Source of the DNA: SH-MAG3 sp036374995
GTDB taxonomy: Bacteria > Gemmatimonadota > Gemmatimonadetes > Longimicrobiales > RSA9
Reading direction: 5' to 3'
Length of the DNA: 64,000 nucleotides
NCBI GenBank assembly: GCA_036374995.1
Contig: DASUSS010000108.1
Location: forward strand, 238,299-302,298
Shown piece by piece: positions 44,913 to 53,723 of this stretch. The translations under genes were made by a program, and so were the position numbers. The notes beneath the pieces were generated by a model, which had not been told where the DNA came from, made no database searches, and saw only the letters and a list, made by a program, of their open reading frames with translations. The number at the start of each line of letters is the position of its first letter. The stretch's first letter is position 1.

Positions 44913-46097
44913 GTGAACCGTACCGCCCGCCGCACCCACGGGTTCACCGAATCCGTCATCCGCGAAATGACGCGTGTCGCCACGGAGGCGGGCGCGCTGA
45001 ACCTGGCCCAGGGATTCCCGGACTTCGCCGCGCCGGACGTCCTGAAGGAGGCCGCCTGCGAGGCGATCCGGGCCGACGTGAACCAGTACGCCGTGACCTG
45101 GGGCACGCCGCGGCTGCGGCGGGCGCTCGCGGCGAAGTACGAGAGGGACTACGGCATGACGGTGGATGAGGCGCAGGAGGTCACCGTCACCTGCGGTGCG
45201 ACGGAAGCGATGGCGTCCGCGCTGCTCGCGGTCATCGACCCGGGTGACGAGGTGCTGATCTTCGAGCCGTTCTACGAGAACTACGGACCGGATGCGATCC
45301 TGTGCGGCGCGGTGCCGGTGTGGCTGCCGCTGGATCCCGCGGGCGAGCTGGACCTGGACCGTGTGCATGCGGCGGTGACGCCACGCACGCGCGGCATCGT
45401 GCTGAACACGCCGAACAATCCGACCGGCCGCGTGTTCACGCGGGAAGAGCTGACGGGTCTCGCACGGATCTGCATCGAGCACGACCTGATCGCGTTCACG
45501 GACGAGATCTATGAGCACATCATCTACGGCGCGCCGCACATCCCGCTCGCGATGCTCGATGGAATGCGCGAGCGCACGGTCACGATCAGCGGCTTCTCCA
45601 AGACGTTCAGCGTCACCGGCTGGCGGATCGGCACGATCGTCGCCCCGCCCGACCTGACCGGCGCGATCCGGAAGGTGCACGACTTCCTGACGGTGGGCGC
45701 TCCGGCCCCGCTCCAGCACGCGTGCGCGATCGGACTGGAGACGCTCGGTCCCGAATACTACGCGGCGCTCGCCCGCGAGTACCGTGAGCGACGGGATGTC
45801 CTCGTGGCGGCGCTGCGGGACACGGGGTTCCGGTGCACGGCGCCCGCGGGCGCGTACTACATCATGGCGGACTACTCCGCCTTGAGCGACCGGAACGACA
45901 CCGTGTATGCGCGCTGGCTGGCGCGCGGCGGGTCGGGCCGGGACGGTGGTCCGGGCGTGGCGGCCGTCCCGGGCTCGAGCTTCTACCACGAGGAGCATGC
46001 GGAGCGCCGCGTGATCCGGTTCGCGTTCTGCAAGCGCCTGGAGACGCTCGGCGCGGCCGGCGAGCGGCTGCGCGCCATTGCACGGTCGGACGATTGA
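44913..46097 (+). CDS. Pyridoxal-phosphate aminotransferase (class I/II)
   Basis: 394 aa. The PLP lysine is in SGFSKTFSVTGWRIG (about residue 232). The family signature includes NLAQGFPDF, VTCGATEAMASALLAV, LNTPNNPTGRVF and DEIYEHIIYG. It belongs to the methionine/kynurenine/aromatic aminotransferase branch (YbdL or KAT type); the natural substrate is unclear. GTG 44913 is the start because it begins the conserved region; the reading frame is open upstream without homology. Confidence 0.9.
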   Translation: MNRTARRTHGFTESVIREMTRVATEAGALNLAQGFPDFAAPDVLKEAACEAIRADVNQYAVTWGTPRLRRALAAKYERDYGMTVDEAQEVTVTCGATEAMASALLAVIDPGDEVLIFEPFYENYGPDAILCGAVPVWLPLDPAGELDLDRVHAAVTPRTRGIVLNTPNNPTGRVFTREELTGLARICIEHDLIAFTDEIYEHIIYGAPHIPLAMLDGMRERTVTISGFSKTFSVTGWRIGTIVAPPDLTGAIRKVHDFLTVGAPAPLQHACAIGLETLGPEYYAALAREYRERRDVLVAALRDTGFRCTAPAGAYYIMADYSALSDRNDTVYARWLARGGSGRDGGPGVAAVPGSSFYHEEHAERRVIRFAFCKRLETLGAAGERLRAIARSDD

Positions 46098-46130
46098 CGA
46101 TCGAGAGCCCGGCGCAGCGCGCCGGTGCGT

Positions 46131-47780
46131 TCACCAAGCGATGCCGAAGGCCTCGCGGCGCGGATCGGCGCCGACGGTCCGGACGCCGTCGCGCGTGATC
46201 AGGATTACCTGCGCGCCGCCGAGGTCGGCCGAGGGAGCCTCCTCGAGTCGGATCGTGTGGCCGGTCGCGAGCCGCTCGCGCGTCGACAGCGGTACTCCCG
46301 CCTCGAGCTGGAGTGTGCCATCCGCATAGGACCGCCAGCGCGGGGCCTCGACCGCTTCCTGCGGCGACATCCCGAACAGCACAATGTTGTTGAACACCTG
46401 GAGCAGCGTCTGCGTCTGGCCGTCACCGCCGGGCGTGCCGAACACCATGAAGAGCGAGCCGTCCTCGTTCAGCGCCATGGACGGCGCGAGCGTGTGGTAG
46501 GTGCGTTTGCGCGGTGCAATGACGTTGACGTGCGCAGTGTCGAGCGAGAACAGCGCGCCGCGATTGTGGAGCACAATGCCGGTACCCGGCACCATCCGGC
46601 CGCTGCCGAACGAGCCGAACAGACTCTGGATCATCGAGACGGCGTTGCCATGCTGATCGACGACGCAGAGATAGACGGTATCGCCGTGCCCGTTCGCCGA
46701 CTGTGCGGGTGCGGGCGGCGTGGTGCGGAACGTATCGAGCAGCACGCGGGCGTGCTGCTTCGAGATGAGCCGGTCGAGCGGAATCTCCGCGAACGACGGA
46801 TCCGTCACGTGGCGATCGCGCTCTGCGAACGCGACCTTCTTCAGCTCGACCAGCGTGTGCACGTAGTCGACGCTGTTGTGGCCCATGGCGCGCAGGTCGT
46901 ACAGCTCCGCCATGTTCATCTGCATGAGCAGCGCCACGCCCTGGGAGTTGGGCGGGAACGCGAGCACGCGGTAGCCGCCATAGGTCGTGGCGATCGGCTC
47001 CTGCCACAGCGGCGAGTGAGCGGCGAGGTCGGTGATCCGGAGGAGCCCGCCTTCCGATTGCATGAACGCGTCGATGCGCCGCGCGATCTCGCCCACGTAC
47101 AGCGCATCGGCTCCATCGCGCGTGATCTGTCGCAGCGTGGCCGCCAGATCGGGCTGGCGCAGCACGCTGCCCGGGGCCGGCGGTGCGCCGCCGGGCAGGA
47201 AGGTGGCCGCCATCGCGGGATCGGCCGCGATGCGATCGGCCTCCGCGGCTATGTCCGCGGCCAGCTTCGCCGACACGGGGAACCCGTCCTCGGCATAGCG
47301 GATCGCGGGGCCGAGCGCATCGAGCAGTGTGATCGTGCCATGGCGGCGCAGTGCATCCGCCCACGCGCGCACGGCACCGGGCACCGTAACGGAGTGGACG
47401 CCGGTATCGGGCATCGCGGTGAAGCCGAGTGCACGGAGCGTATCGGGCGAAGCGGCGGCCGGGGACCGGCCACTGCCGTTGAGGGCACGGACGCGTCGGG
47501 AGCGGCCCTCCCGCAGGAGCAGGAATGCATCGCCGCCGACGCCGTTCATGTGCGGCCTCACGACGGCGAGGACGGCAGCCATCGTGATGGCCGCGTCGAC
47601 CGCGTTGCCGCCGCGGCGCAATACATCCATGCCGGCTGCGGCTGCGAGCGGATGATCGGCGACGACGGCCGCTTCCATTCCCTGCACCTCGGGTCGGTTC
47701 TGTGCGGTGGCGCGCGCGGGCACGAGTGTGCCGACGAACAGCAGCATCACCCGGATCACCGGGGTGCGCGATATGTGCAT
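46131..47780 (-). CDS. ggt: Gamma-glutamyltransferase
   Basis: 549 aa, exported (hydrophobic N-terminus with signal ending ARATAQ). Cleaves the gamma-glutamyl bond of glutathione and related peptides. The autocatalytic threonine that becomes the small-subunit N-terminus is in GHGDTVYLCVVDQHGNAVS. The oxyanion and substrate motifs appear earlier (GMDVLRRGGNAVDAAI, VRPHMNGVGGDAF). The C-terminal half has TPGGDGQTQTLLQV. Divergent from the histidine kinase gene at 47954. Confidence 0.92.
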   Translation of the reverse strand: MHISRTPVIRVMLLFVGTLVPARATAQNRPEVQGMEAAVVADHPLAAAAGMDVLRRGGNAVDAAITMAAVLAVVRPHMNGVGGDAFLLLREGRSRRVRALNGSGRSPAAASPDTLRALGFTAMPDTGVHSVTVPGAVRAWADALRRHGTITLLDALGPAIRYAEDGFPVSAKLAADIAAEADRIAADPAMAATFLPGGAPPAPGSVLRQPDLAATLRQITRDGADALYVGEIARRIDAFMQSEGGLLRITDLAAHSPLWQEPIATTYGGYRVLAFPPNSQGVALLMQMNMAELYDLRAMGHNSVDYVHTLVELKKVAFAERDRHVTDPSFAEIPLDRLISKQHARVLLDTFRTTPPAPAQSANGHGDTVYLCVVDQHGNAVSMIQSLFGSFGSGRMVPGTGIVLHNRGALFSLDTAHVNVIAPRKRTYHTLAPSMALNEDGSLFMVFGTPGGDGQTQTLLQVFNNIVLFGMSPQEAVEAPRWRSYADGTLQLEAGVPLSTRERLATGHTIRLEEAPSADLGGAQVILITRDGVRTVGADPRREAFGIAW

Positions 47781-47953
47781 TGGCCGGCTCCGCAGGATGA
47801 AGATGCCCGCCTGCTAAGGTAGGCCGCGCCGCGCCGGGCCGAAAGTCGGACGACCGGCCCTTGCAGCGGTGGACGCCACCGTCTCATTTTTGCAGGTCCG
47901 TGCCGAGCCGGGCGCACCCCGCCGACTGCGTTCGTCCGACCACTGGAGCCGCA

Positions 47954-49765
47954 ATGAGATGGTCGACCGCTGAGAAGGTCAACGCCGGATTCGCGGTGGC
48001 GCTCGGTATCGTCACGATCATCGGCGTGGCGTCGATCACGAGCATCCAGCGGTACGCGGGCACCACGCGCGACGTCAACGAGACCCACGCGACACTGACG
48101 GAGCTCCAGGCCGTGCTCACGGACCTGACGAACGCCGAGAGCGCGCAGCGCGGCTACATCATCACCGGCAACGAATCCTACCTCGCCTCGATCGACGCGC
48201 TGACAGGAAGCAGCATCCGGCAGATCCACGCGTTGCGCGAGACCACGTTCGCCGACAGCGAGCAGCAGCACCGGCTCGGCCTGCTCGGCACGCTCATGGC
48301 CGAGCGGATCCGGCTCCTGCACGACGTCGCCGATGTGCGCCGCCAGGCAGGCATCGAGACGGCCGCCGAGCGGGTCCGCACGGGCAGGGGTCGCGCGATC
48401 ATGGATTCCATCGGCGCGCTCGCCCGCGCCTTCGAGCAGGCGGAGCTGCAGCGTCTCGAGGCCCGCCGCCGCAGCGCCACCATCAGCGCGCGCTTCGCCA
48501 CCGGAATCATCGCAGGCGGCGGCGCGTTCGCGTTCCTCGTCGTGCTCGCTTCCGGCACGCTCATCCGGAAGGACTACACGGAGCGGAGGCGCGCGGAACT
48601 GGCGCTGCGCGAGAGCGAGACGCTGCTCAGCCAGTTCATGGAGAACCTGCCGATCGGCGTGATCGTCGTGGACTCTCACTGGCGGCCGCGTTTCGCGAAC
48701 AATGCGGCCGTCGACATCCTCGGCACGAGCATTCTCATCGATGACGGCTCGCACCCGCTGCCGCTCTACCGCGCCGTCGACCATCGCGTGTACCCGACCG
48801 ACCAGACGCCCCTTGCGCTCGCACTGAGCGGTCAGACGGCCAGCATCGACGACGCGGAGGTACGCGTCGGCGACCGGTACGTCCCGATCCAGGTATCCGC
48901 AGCGCCGATCTACGATGCCAGCGGCCGCATTGCATACACGATCGCCGCGTTCAGTGACGTGACGGAGCGGCGTCGCGCCGAGGCCGCGCTGCACACCGCG
49001 AAGGACGCGGCCGAAGCCGCGAGCCGCACGAAGAGCGATTTCCTCGCGCGCATGAGCCACGAGCTGCGAACGCCACTCAACTCCGTGATCGGGTTCGCCA
49101 ACATCCTGCTGAAGAACAGGTCGGCCGATCTGAGCGACCAGGACATCGCCTATCTCGAGCGGATCCGGGACAACGGCAAGCACCTGCTGCTCCTGATCAA
49201 CGACATCCTGGATCTGTCGAAGATCGAAGCGGGACGGATGGAGATCGAGCTGGAGACCACGGACCTGCGCCCACTCATCAGCGAGCTGGCTCAGCAGTTC
49301 GAGGTGCAGGTGCGCGACCGGCCCGTGCAGCTGCGGGTCGTGATGCCGGACGCCCTCGCTCCGGTGCAGACCGATCCGGCGCGCGTGCGGCAGATCCTCA
49401 TCAATCTGATCGGCAATGCCGTGAAGTTCACGGAGCGAGGACACATCACGGTCGCCGTCGACGCGGATGCGGCCACGGGGAGCCCGAACCGCATCCGCGT
49501 CACCGACACCGGTGTCGGCATACCCGAAGACCGCCTGGACGCGATCTTCGATGCGTTCGAGCAGGCCGAAAGCTCCACCGCGCGGAAGTACGGCGGCACC
49601 GGTCTCGGCCTGCCGATCTCGCGCGCACTCTGCGAGCTGCTGGGGTATACGCTCACCGTCAGCAGCCGGCCGGGGCGCGGCTCCGAGTTCACGATCGACA
49701 TGAACCCCGCCGTGCTGTCCGGCAGCGCGGAGGAGAGTGCAGTGACCGGGACTGACCGTGGGTGA
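47954..49765 (+). CDS. CHASE3-PAS histidine kinase
   Basis: 603 aa membrane sensor kinase. The first membrane segment (FAVALGIVTIIGVASI) is followed by a CHASE3 periplasmic domain (about 30-170: NAESAQRGYIITGNESYL). A second segment lies at about 180-200, then a PAS domain (about 220-345). HisKA has the phospho-histidine in MSHELRTPLNSVIGF, and the HATPase has N box ILINLIGNAVKFTE and G boxes DTGVGIPE and GTGLGLPIS. The stop overlaps the next gene by 8 bases. No receiver domain; the orphan CheY-like protein is a possible partner. Confidence 0.93.
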   Translation: MRWSTAEKVNAGFAVALGIVTIIGVASITSIQRYAGTTRDVNETHATLTELQAVLTDLTNAESAQRGYIITGNESYLASIDALTGSSIRQIHALRETTFADSEQQHRLGLLGTLMAERIRLLHDVADVRRQAGIETAAERVRTGRGRAIMDSIGALARAFEQAELQRLEARRRSATISARFATGIIAGGGAFAFLVVLASGTLIRKDYTERRRAELALRESETLLSQFMENLPIGVIVVDSHWRPRFANNAAVDILGTSILIDDGSHPLPLYRAVDHRVYPTDQTPLALALSGQTASIDDAEVRVGDRYVPIQVSAAPIYDASGRIAYTIAAFSDVTERRRAEAALHTAKDAAEAASRTKSDFLARMSHELRTPLNSVIGFANILLKNRSADLSDQDIAYLERIRDNGKHLLLLINDILDLSKIEAGRMEIELETTDLRPLISELAQQFEVQVRDRPVQLRVVMPDALAPVQTDPARVRQILINLIGNAVKFTERGHITVAVDADAATGSPNRIRVTDTGVGIPEDRLDAIFDAFEQAESSTARKYGGTGLGLPISRALCELLGYTLTVSSRPGRGSEFTIDMNPAVLSGSAEESAVTGTDRG

Positions 49766-50885
49766 GGCGTGGAAGCGGTGGGCGACGCGCTTCGCGCACT
49801 CCGTCGAACGACGCGTGGACGAGACCCGCGCGCGGCGCGCGGCCGGGGCACGCCGCGTCGTGCCCTACCGCGGGTTCGGCACACCCCACGAGGTGTTCGT
49901 GACCGGACGCGTGCTCGCGAACGCACCCGCCGGAGAGGTCAGCGACCGCGATCCGTGGTGGCGGAACCTGCGAACCATGCTGCGTCACCTCGAGTCGGAT
50001 GAGGTGCCCGGCGCGCGACTGCGGCTGCGCCTGGGCAGCACCGAACGCCACGCGGTCACCGATGAGGAGGGGTACTATCGACTCTGGCTCGCGCCGGCAA
50101 CACCGCTGCCGCTCTCCGGACTGTGGCACCTGCTCGATGTCCAGGTCGTCGAGCCGCTGCACGCGGACGTCTCCGACGTAAGCGCGTCCGGCCTCGTGCT
50201 CGTACCACCACCCACCGCCCGCTTCGCCGTGATCAGCGACCTGGACGACACCGTGATTCGCACGGACGCGACGCGCCTCATCACGATGCTCCGCCGCACG
50301 CTCCTCCAGAACGCCCGCACCCGACTGCCGTTCGCGGGCGTCGCCGAGTTCTACGAGGGCCTGCATCTCGGTGATGACGGCGGCGAGGCCAACCCGGTCT
50401 TCTACGTGTCCAGCAGCCCGTGGAACCTCTACGACGTGCTCACCGAATTCCTCACCGTCCAGTCGATTCCGCTCGGGCCGCTGATGCTGCGTGACTGGGG
50501 AATCAGCGAACGCGGACTGCTCCCGCTCGGACACGGCGAGCACAAGCTCGGCGCCATCCGTCAGATCATGGACTGCTATCCCGCGCTGCCGTTCATCCTG
50601 ATCGGCGACAGCGGACAGGAGGACCCCGAGATCTACCGCGACGTCGTACACCACTATCGCGGCCGCATCCTCGCCGTCTACATCCGCAACGTCACGACGG
50701 ATCCCGCGCGCGCACGCGCGATCGGTGAGCTCGCGGAAGAGGTGCGGGCCGCCGGCAGCGAGCTCCTGTTGTCCGATGACACGCTCGCCGCCGCAGAGCA
50801 CGCGGCCGAGCGCGAGTGGGTGGGAAAACGAACGATCCGGCGAGTCGCCGAGGCGATCAGGTCTTCCGGAGCGCGTCCAGATTGA
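49758..50885 (+). CDS. App1-type (DUF2183) phosphatidate-phosphatase-like protein
   Basis: 375 aa. The N-terminal half has a beta-sandwich region (GARLRLRLGSTERHAVTDEEG). The C-terminal half is a HAD-like phosphatase with the DxDxT motif in ISDLDDTVIRT (about residue 157), VFYVSSSPWNLYD (motif II) and LIGDSGQEDPEIY (motif III/IV), as in App1/LNS2 family proteins acting on phosphatidic acid. Start is GTG, overlapping the kinase stop. The 3' end overlaps the convergent gene at 50857 by 29 bases. Confidence 0.88.
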   Translation: MGEAWKRWATRFAHSVERRVDETRARRAAGARRVVPYRGFGTPHEVFVTGRVLANAPAGEVSDRDPWWRNLRTMLRHLESDEVPGARLRLRLGSTERHAVTDEEGYYRLWLAPATPLPLSGLWHLLDVQVVEPLHADVSDVSASGLVLVPPPTARFAVISDLDDTVIRTDATRLITMLRRTLLQNARTRLPFAGVAEFYEGLHLGDDGGEANPVFYVSSSPWNLYDVLTEFLTVQSIPLGPLMLRDWGISERGLLPLGHGEHKLGAIRQIMDCYPALPFILIGDSGQEDPEIYRDVVHHYRGRILAVYIRNVTTDPARARAIGELAEEVRAAGSELLLSDDTLAAAEHAAEREWVGKRTIRRVAEAIRSSGARPD

Positions 50886-51267
50886 ACTGCATGTACGCCA
50901 CCAGGTCGTGCGCCAGCTCCTGCGCGGTCGGATACGTCGAGTCGCCCCAGCCGTAGCCGGGCTCGTCGATGTGCACCGTGAATCGCTCGCGCAGCGCGCC
51001 CGAGCCCTGGCGCCAGCGGACCAGCTCGCCGTACCGCGAAGACACGTACAGCGAGATGCCGCTGCCCGCATCCCCGTTCACCCGCACGTGAAAGCCCGCC
51101 ACCGGATGTACGTACTCCTGACTGCCCGCAACGTGGCCTACGACATCCACTTTCAGGCCCGGGACCGTCGCTGAGAACGAGCGGAACGCCTGCGCCAGCT
51201 CCGTGATCTGGCGCGACGCCGTATCCACCGTCGCATTCTGCTCTGACTGCTTCGTGATCGTCGGCAT
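50857..51267 (-). CDS. Protein of unknown function, 136 aa
   Basis: No signal peptide. An N-terminal helix (ASRQITELAQAFRSFSATV) leads to beta strands (VDVVGHVAGSQEYVHPVAG, GISLYVSSRYGELVRWRQGS) and a C-terminal helix (AQELAHDLVAYMQFNLDAL). It reads like a compact single domain but matches no family I know. GAGAGG precedes the ATG. The coding end runs 29 bases into the end of the opposite-strand phosphatase gene. Confidence 0.62.
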   Translation of the reverse strand: MPTITKQSEQNATVDTASRQITELAQAFRSFSATVPGLKVDVVGHVAGSQEYVHPVAGFHVRVNGDAGSGISLYVSSRYGELVRWRQGSGALRERFTVHIDEPGYGWGDSTYPTAQELAHDLVAYMQFNLDALRKT

Positions 51268-51398
51268 CTCGCGTCCTCTCGCTCTCCGCATCCGCCCCCC
51301 GACCGCCCCCTCTGGCCCGCTCGAAGCCGCCCGCTGACGGGCGCTCCGGCACGTTCGAAGATGGCTCCGCGGCCCGGCCCGGGGCAAGAAAAATCGGA

Positions 51399-53723
51399 TC
51401 AGTGGACGGCCGCCGGACCGGCCTCGAGGAGCGCGTCGGGGATCCCGAACGCGGCGGCCAGCGCGGTCGCCAGCGGCCGGATCTCCCGACATAACTCGTT
51501 GACGGTATTGCGGATAGCCCGTGCCTTGGCGGCCTCGATGTAGCCGGTCTGGAGGAACCAGCCCGAATCGGCCTCGATGCACGAGAGTGTGTACAGCGCC
51601 GCCAGGCGCGCGAGCAGCGCGCGCGAGGCCGCGTCGGGGCACGCGCCGACGCCGTCCTGGAAACGGTCGAGGATGAAGCGCTCGGCGAAGGCACGGCCGA
51701 GCGTGACGGCGTGGTCCTGGCACTCGTTGAGGGCATCGAAGCTGTCCGTGCCCTGATCGAGGCGCTGCTTGAGGCGGCGGGCGAGGCTAGCGGTGAGACG
51801 CTCCTCGCGGTAGCGCAGCGCGGCGGCGTGGAACTGGGGGTCGAGGAGGTGGTCGGAGTCGGTGCGGCGAGTGATGATCGGGTTGAGCTCGGTGACGCGG
51901 GTGGCGGCGCGGGCTGCGATGTGGCGCGCGATGTTCCAGAGTCGGAGCTCGCCGAACTGATCGCGGTACTCGGTGAGGAGTCCGCGGGCGACGAGCTGGA
52001 AGAGGACGTGGTTGGCGCCCTCGAATGTGGTGAAGACATCGGTATCGGCGCGCAGGGCGCCGATGCGGTTGGCGGCGAGGTAGCCGAGTCCGCCGCACGC
52101 CTCGCGGCACTCCTGGAGCGTGGCGACGGTCCAGTCGGAGGCGTACGCCTTGAGCGCGGCTGCGAGCGTTTCGATCTCGCGGACGTCATCGGGCGCATGT
52201 GCGGCGAACCGTCGGACGAGCGCCTTGAGGGCGAAATCGAGGCCGAACGCCGTGGCGAGGTTCGGCAGGAGCCGGCGCTGCATGGTGGTGTAGTCGAGCA
52301 CGGGGATCTCGGGTGCGCCCTCGGGCCCGAACTGGCGGCGTGCGTCCGTGTAGCGGATCGCGATGGTGAGGCCGGCCTTCGCTGCGCTGAGGCTGGCGCA
52401 GGCGATGCTGATGCGGCCGGCGACGAGCGTGCCGAGCATGGTGAAGAAGCGGCGCCCGTCGCTGGGTATGGGGCTGCTGTACGCTCCGGCCTCGCTGACG
52501 CTGGCGTAGCGGTCGAGCAGGTTGGCGCGCGGGATACGGACGTGGTCGAAGGCGATGCGGCCGTTGTCGACGCCGTTGAGGCCGGCCTTCAGGCCGCAGT
52601 CGTCGAGTGTGACGCCGGGCAGTGCTGCTCCGTCCTCGGCGCGGATGGGCACGAGGAACGCGTGGACGCCGTGGTGTCCGGTCTCGGTGTGGAGTTGTGC
52701 GAAGACGACGGCGAGGCGGCCGTGTCGCGCGGCGTTGCCGATGTAGTCCTTGCGCGCATCGGGCACGGGCGTGTGGATAATGAACTCGCGTGCTGCCGCA
52801 TCGTAGTGCGCGGTCGTCTGGATGTCGCGCACGTTGGAGCCGTGGGCGGTCTCGGTCATCGCGAAGCAGCCGGGCAGCGCGAGGGACGCGACGTCGCGGA
52901 GGTATCGTTCGTGGTGCGCGCGCGTGCCGAGCAGGAAGATGCTGCCACCGAACAGGCCGAAGTGGACGCCGTACTTCACGAGCAGGCTGAGGTCGTGGTA
53001 GGCGATCGTCTCGAATGCGGCGATGGAAGCGGCGACATCGTTGCGGCCGCCGAACTCTTCCGGGAATGCGAGCGCGCCGAACCCCTCGCGCGCGAGCAGC
53101 CGGCACCACTCGAGGACGCGATCGCGGTACGCGACGGTGTCGCGTGTGTCGACGTAGCGGAACGCAGCGCTCGTGAGTACGCGGAGCACCCGCGCGCGCG
53201 TGTCACTGCTGTCGCCATCGATGAACGCGTGCAGCACGCGCGGATCGAAGTCTGGCGCCGGCGCCACCGCCGGAGTGGAGCCGGGCGGTGCGGCCGGACG
53301 GGCGAGCGCGCGAGCCGCTTCGGCCGGCACGACGCCGAGCGCGCGCTGGATGTCCTCGAGTGCCGCGCGGACGGCGGCGCTGTTGCCGGCGTGTGTGCGG
53401 GCGGCGATGCGCTCGCCGAGGCGGACGAGATCTCCGGCAGCGTCGGAGGATGTGCCGTACTCGCGGATCAGCTCGAGCAGCCGGCCGAGCTCGTCGGGCG
53501 ACGGGGGATCGGCCGGGTCGAGCCAGGCGCGCAGCGCGACGCGGCCATCGGTGTCGAGCAGGCCGGGTCGTGCCGCGACCTGGCGGATCGCGTCCAGCTC
53601 GTCGCCATCGAGCGAGCCGTCCGCCCAGGCGAGATAGACGAAAGGCGCGAGCGGCAGGAGCTGCCGCGGAACATCGCGCGCTCCTGCCGCCCCACCGGAG
53701 CCTGCCGCTCCGTGACGGCTCAC
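51399..53723 (-). CDS. Acyl-CoA oxidase/dehydrogenase with TerB-like N-terminal domain
   Basis: 774 aa flavoenzyme acting on acyl-CoA esters. Residues about 22-92 are an acidic helical region (LAPFVYLAWADGSLDGDELD), TerB-like in style. Residues about 165-400 are the acyl-CoA dehydrogenase N and middle domains (GCFAMTETAHGSNVRDIQTT, FAD contacts). Residues about 410-770 are the C-terminal helical domains as in peroxisomal-type oxidases. The catalytic glutamate is E568 (TTFEGANHVLFQ). Overlaps the M14 gene by 4 bases (ATGA), so they are coupled. The fused N-terminus is unusual. Confidence 0.85.
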   Translation of the reverse strand: MSRHGAAGSGGAAGARDVPRQLLPLAPFVYLAWADGSLDGDELDAIRQVAARPGLLDTDGRVALRAWLDPADPPSPDELGRLLELIREYGTSSDAAGDLVRLGERIAARTHAGNSAAVRAALEDIQRALGVVPAEAARALARPAAPPGSTPAVAPAPDFDPRVLHAFIDGDSSDTRARVLRVLTSAAFRYVDTRDTVAYRDRVLEWCRLLAREGFGALAFPEEFGGRNDVAASIAAFETIAYHDLSLLVKYGVHFGLFGGSIFLLGTRAHHERYLRDVASLALPGCFAMTETAHGSNVRDIQTTAHYDAAAREFIIHTPVPDARKDYIGNAARHGRLAVVFAQLHTETGHHGVHAFLVPIRAEDGAALPGVTLDDCGLKAGLNGVDNGRIAFDHVRIPRANLLDRYASVSEAGAYSSPIPSDGRRFFTMLGTLVAGRISIACASLSAAKAGLTIAIRYTDARRQFGPEGAPEIPVLDYTTMQRRLLPNLATAFGLDFALKALVRRFAAHAPDDVREIETLAAALKAYASDWTVATLQECREACGGLGYLAANRIGALRADTDVFTTFEGANHVLFQLVARGLLTEYRDQFGELRLWNIARHIAARAATRVTELNPIITRRTDSDHLLDPQFHAAALRYREERLTASLARRLKQRLDQGTDSFDALNECQDHAVTLGRAFAERFILDRFQDGVGACPDAASRALLARLAALYTLSCIEADSGWFLQTGYIEAAKARAIRNTVNELCREIRPLATALAAAFGIPDALLEAGPAAVH

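Noticed and set aside
47756..49444. 562-codon open frame on the minus strand
   Set aside because: Antisense to the CHASE3 histidine kinase, which has complete kinase motifs.
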